64,000 nt of DNA, taken from Hyphomonas johnsonii MHS-2 (lineage in GTDB: Bacteria; Pseudomonadota; Alphaproteobacteria; Caulobacterales; Hyphomonadaceae). Position 1 is the stretch's first letter. The number at the start of each line of letters is the position of its first letter. Below the pieces are notes generated by a model. The model did not search any database. It had not been told where the DNA came from and saw only the letters and a list, made by a program, of their open reading frames with translations. The position numbers were made by a program, and so were the translations under genes. Of the stretch, positions 37,292 to 45,975 are shown one piece after another. The DNA is taken from contig NZ_ARYK01000001.1 in assembly GCF_000685275.1 (NCBI RefSeq), forward strand, positions 930,001 through 994,000, written 5' to 3'.

Positions 37292-38411
37292 CGAATTCCA
37301 GCACGCGATTTCTTCTATCGACGAAATCATCGAAGAGGCCCGCAACGGCCGCATGTTCATACTTGTCGACGCCGACGACCGCGAGAACGAGGGAGACCTG
37401 ATCATCCCGGCAAATTTTGCGACGCCGGAGCATGTCAATTTCATGGCCCGTCATGGGCGCGGCCTGATCTGCCTCGCAATGACCCCGGAGCGTGCCCGTA
37501 CGCTCAACCTGGATCCGATGACCCGCAACAACCGGGAGAGCATGCAGACTGCCTTCACCGTCTCGATCGAGGCAAAAGAGGGTGTCACCACCGGTATTTC
37601 CGCGCATGATCGCGCCCGCACTATCGCAGTCGCCATCGATCCCACTGCTGACCACGATGACATTGTCTCTCCGGGGCACGTCTTCCCGCTGATCGCGAAG
37701 GAAGGCGGCACGCTCGTGCGCGCCGGGCACACTGAAGCGGCGGTCGATATCTCGCGCATGGCGGGCCTCTACCCGGCCGGCGTGATCTGCGAGGTCATGA
37801 AAGATGACGGTTCCATGGCCCGCTTGCCGGACCTCGTTGCATTCTCGCAGTTCCACAACCTGAAGATCGGCACGATTGCGGACCTGATCCATTGGCGCCG
37901 CGAGAACGACCGCTTCCTTGAGCGCCGCGTCGAGTCTGTCCTGAATTCGACCTATGGGGACGGCTTCAAGACGGTCTGCTTCCGAAATGCGCTCGACAAT
38001 TCCGAGTACCTCGCGGTCGTTCACGGTGAAATCAAACCGGATTCGACGACGATCGTGCGGGTGCATCAACCCGATGTGCTGTCGGATATCCTTGGAGAGA
38101 CCGGTCCACGCCAGGGACTCGTTGAAAAGGCGATGCGCATCATTGCCGAGGCCGAAGCGCCAGGTGTCATCGTCTTCGTCAATACCATGCACCCCAACGC
38201 GCTGGCCCAACGCCTCGGGCTGAAGTCCGAAACCCCCCGCGATCCCTCGGCGCCCCTGCGCGAATACGGTATCGGTGCTCAGATTTTGCGCGAACTCGGC
38301 GTCCGCAAGATGATCTTCCTGTCCGATACGCAGCCCACCCGCGTTGCAGGGCTTGACGGATACGGCCTGACCATAGAGGGCTGGCGCCGTTTGAACGAGG
38401 AGACCAACTGA
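37284..38411 (+). CDS. ribBA: 3,4-dihydroxy-2-butanone 4-phosphate synthase with degenerate GTP cyclohydrolase II domain (RibBX type)
   Basis: A 375-residue fusion. The N-terminal DHBP synthase (residues 1 to about 210) has the catalytic DDRENEGDLI and HVFPLIAKEGG and GHTEAAVDISRMAG segments and should convert ribulose 5-phosphate to DHBP. The C-terminal half has the fold and length of GTP cyclohydrolase II but not its site: the region normally reading HSECLTGD...LRCDCG is VHQPDVLSDILGETG, so all three zinc cysteines are absent, and the RQEGRG segment is replaced. Such RibBX hybrids occur in alphaproteobacteria. GTP cyclohydrolase II must be supplied elsewhere. Confidence 0.93.
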   Translation: MSDEFQHAISSIDEIIEEARNGRMFILVDADDRENEGDLIIPANFATPEHVNFMARHGRGLICLAMTPERARTLNLDPMTRNNRESMQTAFTVSIEAKEGVTTGISAHDRARTIAVAIDPTADHDDIVSPGHVFPLIAKEGGTLVRAGHTEAAVDISRMAGLYPAGVICEVMKDDGSMARLPDLVAFSQFHNLKIGTIADLIHWRRENDRFLERRVESVLNSTYGDGFKTVCFRNALDNSEYLAVVHGEIKPDSTTIVRVHQPDVLSDILGETGPRQGLVEKAMRIIAEAEAPGVIVFVNTMHPNALAQRLGLKSETPRDPSAPLREYGIGAQILRELGVRKMIFLSDTQPTRVAGLDGYGLTIEGWRRLNEETN

Positions 38412-38839
38412 TGGCGGACCGCGTACTCATCGCTATTTCGCGATACTACAAGCATATCAGCGACGAGTTGGAGCTTGGCGCAATGGAAGCGCTGAAAGCC
38501 GCCGGCGCCAAGGTAACGGTCATGGAAGTGCCCGGCGCTTTCGAATTGCCCGGCCTCATCGCCATGGCGGCCGATAGTGGCCGATTTGACGGCGCTGTGG
38601 CACTCGGCTGCGTCATCCGCGGTGAGACATCCCACTATGACTATGTCTGCGGCGAAAGCGCTCGCGGCCTGATGGACCTCATCGTGCAGCGTCGCCAGGC
38701 GATCGGTTACGGTATCCTGACGGTCGAGAACGAGGACCAGGCCTGGGTGCGCGCCGACCGCAAGCAGAAGAACAAGGGCAAGGATGCGGCAGAAGCCTGC
38801 CTTGCCATGATCAAGTTCCGCAAGGAACTCATCGGTTGA
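38411..38839 (+). CDS. ribH: 6,7-dimethyl-8-ribityllumazine synthase
   Basis: A 142-residue lumazine synthase. Typical segments are VMEVPGAFELPGLI, VALGCVIRGETSHYDYV (catalytic His) and GILTVENEDQAWVRA. It condenses the RibD product with DHBP and supplies the RibE substrate. The ATG shares its first base with the ribBA stop (TGATG), and the end overlaps nusB by 4 bases, indicating translational coupling. Confidence 0.97.
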   Translation: MADRVLIAISRYYKHISDELELGAMEALKAAGAKVTVMEVPGAFELPGLIAMAADSGRFDGAVALGCVIRGETSHYDYVCGESARGLMDLIVQRRQAIGYGILTVENEDQAWVRADRKQKNKGKDAAEACLAMIKFRKELIG

Positions 38840-39315
38840 GCCAGCAGAAAATACCTTTCGAAGTCATCCGTGCCCGCAGGGCAGGCGCACGGCTGGCCGC
38901 TGTGCAGGCTCTCTATGAAATGGAACAGACGGAAAAGTCTGCCAAGGCGACGATCCGCGCCTTCATGGAAGATCGCCTCGGCATCGGCCCGGACGAACAG
39001 CCAGTCGAAGAAGCCGATCCCGACCTGTTCAAGGCCATCCTGAATGCCGTCATCGAACATCAGGCCGCCATTGATACCGCGATCCTCGCCCGGCTGGCTG
39101 ACGGGTGGAAACTCACCCGCCTCGACGCGACAACGCGCGCCATTCTTCGCGCCGGCGCGGCCGAATTCATTGCGCATCAGGAATTGTCGAACGCGGTCAT
39201 TCTCGATGAATATGTCTCACTGGCATACGATTTCTTTGACGAGACCGAGGCCAAGTTCGTCAATGCCGTGCTGCAGAATGTCGGCAACGACCTGCGCGCC
39301 GGCTCAACTGCCTAA
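38836..39315 (+). CDS. nusB: Transcription antitermination factor NusB
   Basis: A 159-residue NusB with the N-terminal RAGARLAAVQALYEMEQT helix and the C-terminal RAILRAGAAEFI ... VILDEYVSLAYDFFDETEAKFVNAVL region that contacts boxA RNA and NusE. The start is a TTG overlapping the ribH stop (TTGA). It is the last gene of the rib operon, as usual in the group. It converges with the epoxide hydrolase gene with 4 shared bases. Confidence 0.96.
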   Translation: MSQQKIPFEVIRARRAGARLAAVQALYEMEQTEKSAKATIRAFMEDRLGIGPDEQPVEEADPDLFKAILNAVIEHQAAIDTAILARLADGWKLTRLDATTRAILRAGAAEFIAHQELSNAVILDEYVSLAYDFFDETEAKFVNAVLQNVGNDLRAGSTA

Positions 39316-40481
39316 CCGGCTTCTCGGGCCCAGGCCCGCACGTCTTCCACAAACAGGTCCGGCGCTTCCATCGCAGCGAAATGACCGCCGCGCGGCATGT
39401 CTGTCCACCGGGTGATATTATAGGCGCGGTCGCACCATGTGCGCGGCGGCGCCGCATAAATCTCCTCGCCCGGAAAGTTGGCAAATGCCGTCGGCGTCTC
39501 GCAACGGACACCCTCCGGCAATTCGAGTCCGCCCTCCTGCAGGAAGGCATTGTAGTACCAGACGCTAGTCGCGATCGCGTCATTGACCAGATAGATCATC
39601 ACGTTCGTCAACAGTTGGTCCTTGCTGTAGACACTGAACAGGTCGCCGTCCTTGAGGTCTGACCAGCCATGGAATTTCTCGATGATCCAGGCGGCTGTTC
39701 CCATCGGCGAATCCATCAGGGCCATGGCCAGCGTCTGCGGCTTTGTCGCCTGTTCCATGAAGTAGGCACCACCGGTTTGCATCGCGGCCTGCCGCTCTGT
39801 CAGCCAGTTGACCTCTTCCTTGTTTGGTGGAGTCGCGGCCGATGGCCGGAAGCCGATCATGTTCAGGTGGATGGCCTTGCAGCCTCCCTTGCCGTCGACC
39901 GTGCCATGATCGAGTCCAATCCAGGACGTGACCAGCCCGCCCCAATCGCCGCCCTGGGCCAGGTAGGTCTCATAGCCGAGCACGTCCTGCATCAGCGTGT
40001 TCCACAGCTTCGCTGTCGCCCGCTGGCCGAGGGGAGATGCCGGCTTTTCGGAAAAACCGTAACCGGGAAGTGAGGGGATAACGAGATCGAACGCATCTTC
40101 CGCCTTGCCGCCATGCTTGCTCGGAAAGGCGAGGGGGCCGACCGCTTCCCAGAATTCGTAGAACGATCCGGGCCAGCCATGAGTCAGCAACAGGGGCCGC
40201 GACCCGCCGGCCTCTCCCACGACGTGGATGAAATGGATTTCCAGGCCGTCGACGTCGGCCTTGTAGCTGGGATAGCGGTTCAGGTCGGTCTCGGCAGTGC
40301 GCCAGTCATAGCCGCTAAGCCAGTAGCGCTGCAGGTCCTTCATCACCGGCGTGGACATGCCATAGGCAAAGCCCTGCTCATTGGCGGGCGCCGGAAACCA
40401 CGTGTAGTTTTCGACGCGTTCCCGGATCGCCTCGATCTTGGCGTCAGGAACCTCGATCCGGAACGGTTTCGCTTTAGGCAT
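39312..40481 (-). CDS. Epoxide hydrolase family protein
   Basis: A 389-residue alpha/beta hydrolase with the epoxide-hydrolase N-terminal (EHN) domain (residues 1-110, KPFRIEVPDAKIEAIRERV ... WRTAE). The oxyanion-hole motif is LLTHGWPGSFYEF and the nucleophile is the Asp in AQGGDWGGLVTS (about residue 178), which supports an epoxide-hydrolase rather than an esterase. No signal peptide. It may detoxify or process epoxides arising from alkene or aromatic oxidation; the CYP153 gene lies 7 kb away but nothing ties them directly. Confidence 0.92.
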   Translation of the reverse strand: MPKAKPFRIEVPDAKIEAIRERVENYTWFPAPANEQGFAYGMSTPVMKDLQRYWLSGYDWRTAETDLNRYPSYKADVDGLEIHFIHVVGEAGGSRPLLLTHGWPGSFYEFWEAVGPLAFPSKHGGKAEDAFDLVIPSLPGYGFSEKPASPLGQRATAKLWNTLMQDVLGYETYLAQGGDWGGLVTSWIGLDHGTVDGKGGCKAIHLNMIGFRPSAATPPNKEEVNWLTERQAAMQTGGAYFMEQATKPQTLAMALMDSPMGTAAWIIEKFHGWSDLKDGDLFSVYSKDQLLTNVMIYLVNDAIATSVWYYNAFLQEGGLELPEGVRCETPTAFANFPGEEIYAAPPRTWCDRAYNITRWTDMPRGGHFAAMEAPDLFVEDVRAWAREAG

Positions 40482-40549
40482 GGGGCGTCCTCCTCGGAAG
40501 ACACCCTAAGCCCGAGCCGGGAAACATGCGAGATCGACGTTACGTCAGG

Positions 40550-40891
40550 TCAGACCGAAAAGCTGGTTCCGCAACCGCACCCGGCCGTTGCGTTCGGGTT
40601 GTTGATCCTGAAGGCCGCTCCGATCAGTTCGGTCGAGAAATCGATCTCCGCGCCGTGCAGGAATTCGAGGCTCATTTCGTCAATCAGGACGTTTGCGCCA
40701 TCGCGTTCGATCACCACGTCGTCAGGGTTGGCGGCGTCGGCAAAGTCGAACTTGTAGGAAAAGCCGGAACATCCGCCGCCCTCAACCGCCACGCGCAGGA
40801 AGGCTGCGCCGCCTTCTTTCGCCAGAATCGCGTTAATCCGCTTGGCAGCGGAGGCCGACAGGGTCACATCAGGGGCTGTAAGGGTACTCAT
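40550..40891 (-). CDS. erpA: Iron-sulfur cluster insertion/assembly protein, ErpA/HesB family
   Basis: A 113-residue A-type Fe-S carrier. The three ligand cysteines are readable: GGGCSGFSY (about residue 40) and the C-terminal GCGCGTSFSV. It delivers clusters to apoproteins. ATG 40891 (MSTLTAPDVTLS) is chosen by family length; a longer frame would run into the divergent dgt gene. Only 28 bp separate the two divergent start codons. Next to dgt is the usual alphaproteobacterial order. Confidence 0.95.
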   Translation of the reverse strand: MSTLTAPDVTLSASAAKRINAILAKEGGAAFLRVAVEGGGCSGFSYKFDFADAANPDDVVIERDGANVLIDEMSLEFLHGAEIDFSTELIGAAFRINNPNATAGCGCGTSFSV

Positions 40892-40919
40892 ACCACACAA
40901 GATAGGGACTAATTGGCCA

Positions 40920-42092
40920 ATGGAAAAGAGAGCAGTGTTTGCGACGCGCTTCGAAGACAGTCGGGGCCGTTTCTTTTCCGAGGCGCCATCGGCCACGCGC
41001 ACGCCGTTTCAGCGTGACCGCGACAGGATCGTTCACTCCACCGCTTTCCGCAGGCTGAAGCAGAAAACACAGGTGTTTGTGGCCCACGAGGGCGATCATT
41101 ACCGCACAAGGCTGACCCATTCTCTGGAAGTGGCGCAGATTGCCCGCAGCGTCGCACGCACCCTGCACCTGGACGAAGACCTAGCCGAAGCGCTGGCGCT
41201 TGCCCACGACCTCGGCCATCCCCCGTTCGGCCATGCCGGCGAAGACCAGCTCGACGCCTGCATGAAGGGCTATGACGGCTTCGACCATAACGCCCAGACG
41301 CTGCGAATCGTCACCAAGCTGGAAGTGCGCTACCCGAACTTCGAAGGGCTCAATCTCAGCTGGGAAATGCTCGAGGGCCTCGTGAAGCACAATGGCCCCG
41401 TGACCGGCCCGGACACGCCCATATCCAGCCTTCCTGCCGCTTTCCGCGACTTTCCCTACCTGGCGGACCTCGAGCCGGACCAGTTCGCCGGACCCGAGGC
41501 CCAGGTCGCCGCGCTGGCTGACGACATTGCGTACAACAACCATGACATCGATGACGGAATCGCGTCCGGCTTGTTCGTCATCGAGGACCTGATGGGCATC
41601 CCGGTGGTCGGCGACGCATTTCGCGGCGTGCAGCTTGAATACCCTCACCTCACCGACCGGATGGTGACCTACGAGGCCGTCCGGCGCCTGATCGGCATCT
41701 GGATCAATGACCTGATTGGCGAGACAACGCGCCGGATCCAGCTGCAACGGCCTGCCAGTGCCGCAGAGGTGCGCGCATTGACCGAGCCGCTGGTGGCCTT
41801 CTCGCCGGAACTTGAGGCCCGCCAGCGCCCGCTCAGGGCATTCCTGCACGAGCGCATGTACAAGCATTACAAGGTCAACCGGATGCGCAGCCAGGCCAAG
41901 CGGATCCTCGCGGACCTGTTCGACATCTTCCTGGCTGAGCCGGAAACCCTGCCGGATCCCTGGCGCCAGGACGCGACACAGGTGATCGGTGCCCGCAGGG
42001 CCCGCATCGTGTGCGATTACATCGCGGGAATGACCGATTCGTTCGCCATCGAAGAACATCGCCGCCTGTTCGACCCGTCAGGACTCCATTGA
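40920..42092 (+). CDS. dgt: Deoxyguanosinetriphosphate triphosphohydrolase-like protein
   Basis: A 390-residue HD-domain protein of the dGTPase-like family. Metal motif residues appear in RTRLTHSLEVAQIAR and ALAHDLGHPPFGHAGE (HD), with DDIAYNNHDIDDG later completing the site. The N-terminal DRDRIVHSTAFRRLKQKTQVF is the substrate-binding region. It cleaves dNTPs to nucleoside and triphosphate in the cytosol. ATG 40920 fits the family; the Shine-Dalgarno is weak. In many relatives argS comes next; here a 134-bp gap and a SPOR gene follow. Confidence 0.94.
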   Translation: MEKRAVFATRFEDSRGRFFSEAPSATRTPFQRDRDRIVHSTAFRRLKQKTQVFVAHEGDHYRTRLTHSLEVAQIARSVARTLHLDEDLAEALALAHDLGHPPFGHAGEDQLDACMKGYDGFDHNAQTLRIVTKLEVRYPNFEGLNLSWEMLEGLVKHNGPVTGPDTPISSLPAAFRDFPYLADLEPDQFAGPEAQVAALADDIAYNNHDIDDGIASGLFVIEDLMGIPVVGDAFRGVQLEYPHLTDRMVTYEAVRRLIGIWINDLIGETTRRIQLQRPASAAEVRALTEPLVAFSPELEARQRPLRAFLHERMYKHYKVNRMRSQAKRILADLFDIFLAEPETLPDPWRQDATQVIGARRARIVCDYIAGMTDSFAIEEHRRLFDPSGLH

Positions 42093-42226
42093 AACCCGCC
42101 CGATGCTTGGCAGTTGTTAAGCAACGGCGCCTGCTGCGCACTGCAAAACGGCTGTAATCTTCAAGCGTCATTAACGAAACGCCCTCTAATATTAACCTCA
42201 CGACATAATTCTGAGGGAAATATTCC

Positions 42227-43075
42227 ATGGGCAAATCTCGCACAGGAAGCGGCAACTACGCTCCATTTGACGATGATTACCGGGGATTCGAGATCCGCGA
42301 CGATGAAACGGCGCGCGGACCGCTCATCCTGGCCCTGGCGATTGGCGTCCTGCTGGTGTTCGGCGCAGTCGTCTGGAACACCTATCGCCAGGGTGTCCGG
42401 AGCAGTAGCGCAGGCATCCCCAGCGTGATCGCCGACGCCCAGCCCTACAAGCGGACACCCGAAGACCGGGGCGGCGTCGCGGTTCCTGATACCGACAAGC
42501 GGTTCTACGACCAGATGGACGCATCGAACCGGCCTGCCAGCGACACCTCCGATATTGCAGGCGGACCGAGCGATATGCTGCAGGGTGGGCCGCCAATAGA
42601 GCTGCGCCCGGGCCTGGATTCGTCCGCGGCTGCCGGCACCGACCCCGATAACGGCATGCCGCTTGATGTGGCCGACCAGGTGCGTGAACTGGCTGATCTC
42701 GACCGCCGGCCCGCCGAATCGGATGAGGACATTGCAATTGCGGCGGCATCGACCGTGCCGACGCCAACGCGCACCTTGAACATGACGCCCACGATCACTG
42801 ACCAGCAGTTTGCGTTTAGCGCAGACGGGGCGTTCCTCGTGCAGATCGCGGCGTTCCGCTCCGAAGAGGCCGCCGAATCGGCCTGGCGCAAGGCTGCCAG
42901 CGAACGACCGGACCTGTATCGCGGGTCCGGAAAACATATCCAGCGTGCTGATCTTGGTGCGAAGGGTGTCTTTTACCGCTTGCGCGTCGGCTCATTTGCC
43001 GAGAGATCAGAGGCAACAGCCTTCTGCGATGCCCTGAAGGCTTCCGGCGAAAATTGCATTGTGGTGACCGGATAG
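42227..43075 (+). CDS. SPOR domain-containing membrane protein
   Basis: A 282-residue protein with a cytosolic N-terminus (about 30 residues), one transmembrane helix (RGPLILALAIGVLLVFGAVV, about residues 25-46), a Pro/Asp-rich periplasmic linker and a C-terminal SPOR domain (about 200-282, FLVQIAAFRSEEAAES ... YRLRVGSFAERSEATAFC). SPOR domains bind denuded peptidoglycan at the septum, so a division role is likely. It precedes nagZ with a 1-base stop/start overlap. Confidence 0.92.
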   Translation: MGKSRTGSGNYAPFDDDYRGFEIRDDETARGPLILALAIGVLLVFGAVVWNTYRQGVRSSSAGIPSVIADAQPYKRTPEDRGGVAVPDTDKRFYDQMDASNRPASDTSDIAGGPSDMLQGGPPIELRPGLDSSAAAGTDPDNGMPLDVADQVRELADLDRRPAESDEDIAIAAASTVPTPTRTLNMTPTITDQQFAFSADGAFLVQIAAFRSEEAAESAWRKAASERPDLYRGSGKHIQRADLGAKGVFYRLRVGSFAERSEATAFCDALKASGENCIVVTG

Positions 43076-44112
43076 TGATCAAAGCCTGTATCCTCAGCGT
43101 CTCCGGACCGGAGCTCACACCCGACGAGCGGGCGCTATTGTCAGCGCACACGCCCTGGGGCGTGATCCTCATGGGCCGGTCTTGCGTGTCCAGGGTGCAG
43201 GTCCGCCAGCTCGTTGATTCGATCTGGGACGCCGTCGGTCGACCCTGTCTCGTCTTCATCGATCAGGAAGGTGGCCGTGTGGCCCGCCTCAAGGCGCCGG
43301 AATGGCCACTGTTTCCTCGCGGCGAAGACTATTCCATCCTCTACCGGCAGGATCGCGAACGCGGTCTGGAAGCGGCTTGGCTGGGGCATCGCCTGATCGC
43401 TGCCGAACTCAGTGCCATGGCGATCCATGCCGATTGTGCGCCTGTCGTCGACCTGCCGGTCCCGGGCGCGCACGACATCATTGGCGACCGGGCATTCGGC
43501 AACGATCCCGAGACCGTTGCCGCGCTCGCGGGCGCGGCCCTGAACGGCCTCGCCGACGGCGGTGTTGCGGGCGTAATCAAGCACATACCCGGGCATGGCC
43601 GGTCCATGGCGGACAGCCACCTCGAATTGCCGCGGGTCACCGCAGGCGAGGCCGAACTGGCGAAGGATTTCGACGCCTTTGCCCGGCTCGCTGACGCGCC
43701 GATGGCGATGACGGCCCATATTTCCTATGACGCAATTGACGCCGGTGTGGCGGCAACACTGTCGCCAAAGCTGATTCAGGGGGTCATTCGCGAGCGAATC
43801 GGATTTGATGGCCTGCTGATGACGGATGACCTGGGGATGAAAGCACTCGGCGGAAGCCTGACCGACCGCGCGCATGGCGCGATTGCGGCCGGCTGTGACG
43901 TGCTGCTGCATTGCTCGGGCTTCCTGAAAGCGCCGGACGACATCCTCTCCGAAATGCGCGAAGTCGCTGAGGCGGCGCCGGTCCTGGCCGGAAAGCCGCT
44001 GGCACGCGCTGAGCGCGCAGAAGCAATGGCGGCCAGCGAGAAGCCCTTCGATGTCGCGGCCGGGTGGGCCCGTTTCGACGAGCTGTTTCCAAACTTCCGG
44101 GCGGTCGCATGA
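43075..44112 (+). CDS. nagZ: Beta-N-acetylhexosaminidase NagZ (GH3)
   Basis: A 345-residue GH3 enzyme that removes GlcNAc from anhydro-muropeptides during peptidoglycan recycling. VFIDQEGGRVARLK binds the substrate, KHIPGHGRSMADSH holds the catalytic His dyad, and the nucleophile Asp is in LLMTDDLGMKAL near residue 250. GTG 43075 is chosen because it overlaps the upstream stop (TAGTG) and gives the family's normal N-terminus; a TTG 7 codons earlier is less likely. Overlaps scpA by 4 bases. Confidence 0.95.
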   Translation: MIKACILSVSGPELTPDERALLSAHTPWGVILMGRSCVSRVQVRQLVDSIWDAVGRPCLVFIDQEGGRVARLKAPEWPLFPRGEDYSILYRQDRERGLEAAWLGHRLIAAELSAMAIHADCAPVVDLPVPGAHDIIGDRAFGNDPETVAALAGAALNGLADGGVAGVIKHIPGHGRSMADSHLELPRVTAGEAELAKDFDAFARLADAPMAMTAHISYDAIDAGVAATLSPKLIQGVIRERIGFDGLLMTDDLGMKALGGSLTDRAHGAIAAGCDVLLHCSGFLKAPDDILSEMREVAEAAPVLAGKPLARAERAEAMAASEKPFDVAAGWARFDELFPNFRAVA

Positions 44113-44942
44113 CGCCCGAGGTCATCTCCATCGACGCGCTGTCGGCTGACGCGCAGGACGCCGAAGCGGAAGACATCTTCCGCGTCGACGTCGACGGCTA
44201 TGAAGGGCCGTTGCACCTGCTGCTTGAACTGGCCCGGCGCCAGAAAGTGGACTTGCTCCATCTCTCGATCCTCGATCTGGCGGTCCAGTACCTGGGGTTT
44301 ATCGAGGACGCCAAGTCAAAGCGGATCGATCTCGCGGCCGACTACCTGCTGATGGCGTCCTGGCTGGCTTTCATGAAATCCCGCCTGTTGCTGCCCAAAC
44401 CTGAAAAGGCGGGTGATGACGAGCCAAGCGGCGAAAAAATGGCAGAGCGGCTGGCGTTCCGCCTCAAACGCCTCGAGGCGATGCGAGTCGCGGTGAAAGA
44501 GCTTGAGGCCGGACCCATTCTGAACAATGTCATTTTTCTCCGCGGCCGGCCCGAACAGCCGCGGATTGTCAAACATACCGAATTCAAGGCCTCGCTATAC
44601 GATCTGACGCAGGCGTTCGGCGGGATCCGTGACCGCAAGGAAAAGGCAGCGCCGCACCGGATCGAGCAGCAGTTCGTTCTGCCGCTGGAGCTTGCCCGTA
44701 CCAACCTGCGTGCGTTACGCGCGCAGTTGAACCAATGGTCCAGCCTTGACGACATCCGCACCTGCATGACGGATATCGATGCCGATTTGCCGCCGCGGTC
44801 AGTCACTGCCAGCGTGTTTTCTGCTGTGCTGGAGCTGACACGCGACGGAGAGATGGATGTCCGCCAGGACGCCCACTTTGCGCCACTTTACCTGCGTAAC
44901 GCAGGAACCACCTCGGGGGAGGTCACAGATGCAACCGCTTGA
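44109..44942 (+). CDS. scpA: Segregation and condensation protein A
   Basis: A 277-residue kleisin subunit of the SMC-ScpAB condensin. The N-terminal VDGYEGPLHLLLELARRQKVDLL motif binds SMC, followed by ADYLLMASWLAFMKSRLLLP. The C-terminal winged helix is partly visible at 240-260 (VFSAVLELTRDGEM). Start ATG 44109 overlaps the nagZ stop (ATGA). Overlaps scpB by 14 bases. Confidence 0.95.
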   Translation: MTPEVISIDALSADAQDAEAEDIFRVDVDGYEGPLHLLLELARRQKVDLLHLSILDLAVQYLGFIEDAKSKRIDLAADYLLMASWLAFMKSRLLLPKPEKAGDDEPSGEKMAERLAFRLKRLEAMRVAVKELEAGPILNNVIFLRGRPEQPRIVKHTEFKASLYDLTQAFGGIRDRKEKAAPHRIEQQFVLPLELARTNLRALRAQLNQWSSLDDIRTCMTDIDADLPPRSVTASVFSAVLELTRDGEMDVRQDAHFAPLYLRNAGTTSGEVTDATA

Positions 44943-45975
44943 GAAGTACCAGATGACGGATGAACCACTTGAAGAGACGCGGGACCCGATTGCCCAGCTG
45001 TCCTTCGCCTACAAGCGTTCGGAAGCGGCCCTTGCGGGCAGCGCGGACGAAGCCTTGTCGGAAGGTATCCGGCGCGCCGAAGCTGTCCTGTTTGCGGCAG
45101 GCGAGCCCCTCTCTGCGGAACAGATTTCCGAAATTCTGCCACACGGCGTTGAGTCAGGTGAAGTATTGATGGCCCTGCGCGCCAGTTATGCGCAACGAGG
45201 CGTCAATCTGATCGAGGTCGCCGGGAAATGGCGGTTCCAGACAGCGCAGGACCTTTCCTATCTCTTCGTCGAGGAACGCCAGGTGCAAAAGCGCCTCGGC
45301 CAGGCCGCGCTCGAAACACTCGCCATCATCGCCTACGGCCAGCCCGTGACACGCGCCGAGATCGAAGCTGTTCGTGGTGTCGCTGTCGCCAAGACGACCA
45401 TCGACACGCTGATGGAAGCCGGCTGGGTCAAGATCAAGGGGCGGCGCAAGACCCCGGGCCAGCCAATGACCTATGGCACGACTGACGCATTCCTCGAGCA
45501 TTTCGGACTCGAAAGCCTCGACACGCTGCCCGGCAAGGCAGACCTTGAAGCCGAAGGGCTCCTGTCGGACGTCATTCCATCCGGTTTCCAGATGCCGGAC
45601 GAGGAGGCGCTGAACGAAGAGCACACCTTGATCGAGGATTCTGCTGACGTCGAATCCGTCGACTCCTTTGTCACCGACTACATGGACGAGGCTGACGAGA
45701 CCGTTGCCGAGCCGGAAGCTGAAGAAAACGCGATCACAGAGGGCGAAGCAGGGCAGGTGCCTGAACCCGAAGTGGCTTCCGAAGCGCTCGACGAGGCTGA
45801 CGATCAGGACGATGAGGGAACCGTCAGCGCATTCACTTACCTGCGTGCGCCTGAAAGAGCCGCTGAAGAGGAAGACGACTTCGACCGTGCATCGGTCAAG
45901 GCGGCGGTGATCCGGCTCGCAGCCCAGCCGCGGACGCCTGATCGCCCAATGGACGACTGGGACGACGAGGACTAG
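44929..45975 (+). CDS. scpB: Segregation and condensation protein B with long acidic tail
   Basis: A 348-residue ScpB. The two winged-helix domains occupy about residues 45-200 (RRAEAVLFAAGEPLSAEQI; GQAALETLAIIAYGQPVTRAEIE; GRRKTPGQPMTYGTT). About 140 further residues are very rich in Glu, Asp and Ala and probably disordered; many ScpB proteins end near residue 200-230. ATG 44929 has GGGGAGG 7 bases upstream and gives the best start. The stop overlaps the DUF1287 stop on the other strand (CTAG). Confidence 0.93.
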   Translation: MQPLEKYQMTDEPLEETRDPIAQLSFAYKRSEAALAGSADEALSEGIRRAEAVLFAAGEPLSAEQISEILPHGVESGEVLMALRASYAQRGVNLIEVAGKWRFQTAQDLSYLFVEERQVQKRLGQAALETLAIIAYGQPVTRAEIEAVRGVAVAKTTIDTLMEAGWVKIKGRRKTPGQPMTYGTTDAFLEHFGLESLDTLPGKADLEAEGLLSDVIPSGFQMPDEEALNEEHTLIEDSADVESVDSFVTDYMDEADETVAEPEAEENAITEGEAGQVPEPEVASEALDEADDQDDEGTVSAFTYLRAPERAAEEEDDFDRASVKAAVIRLAAQPRTPDRPMDDWDDED

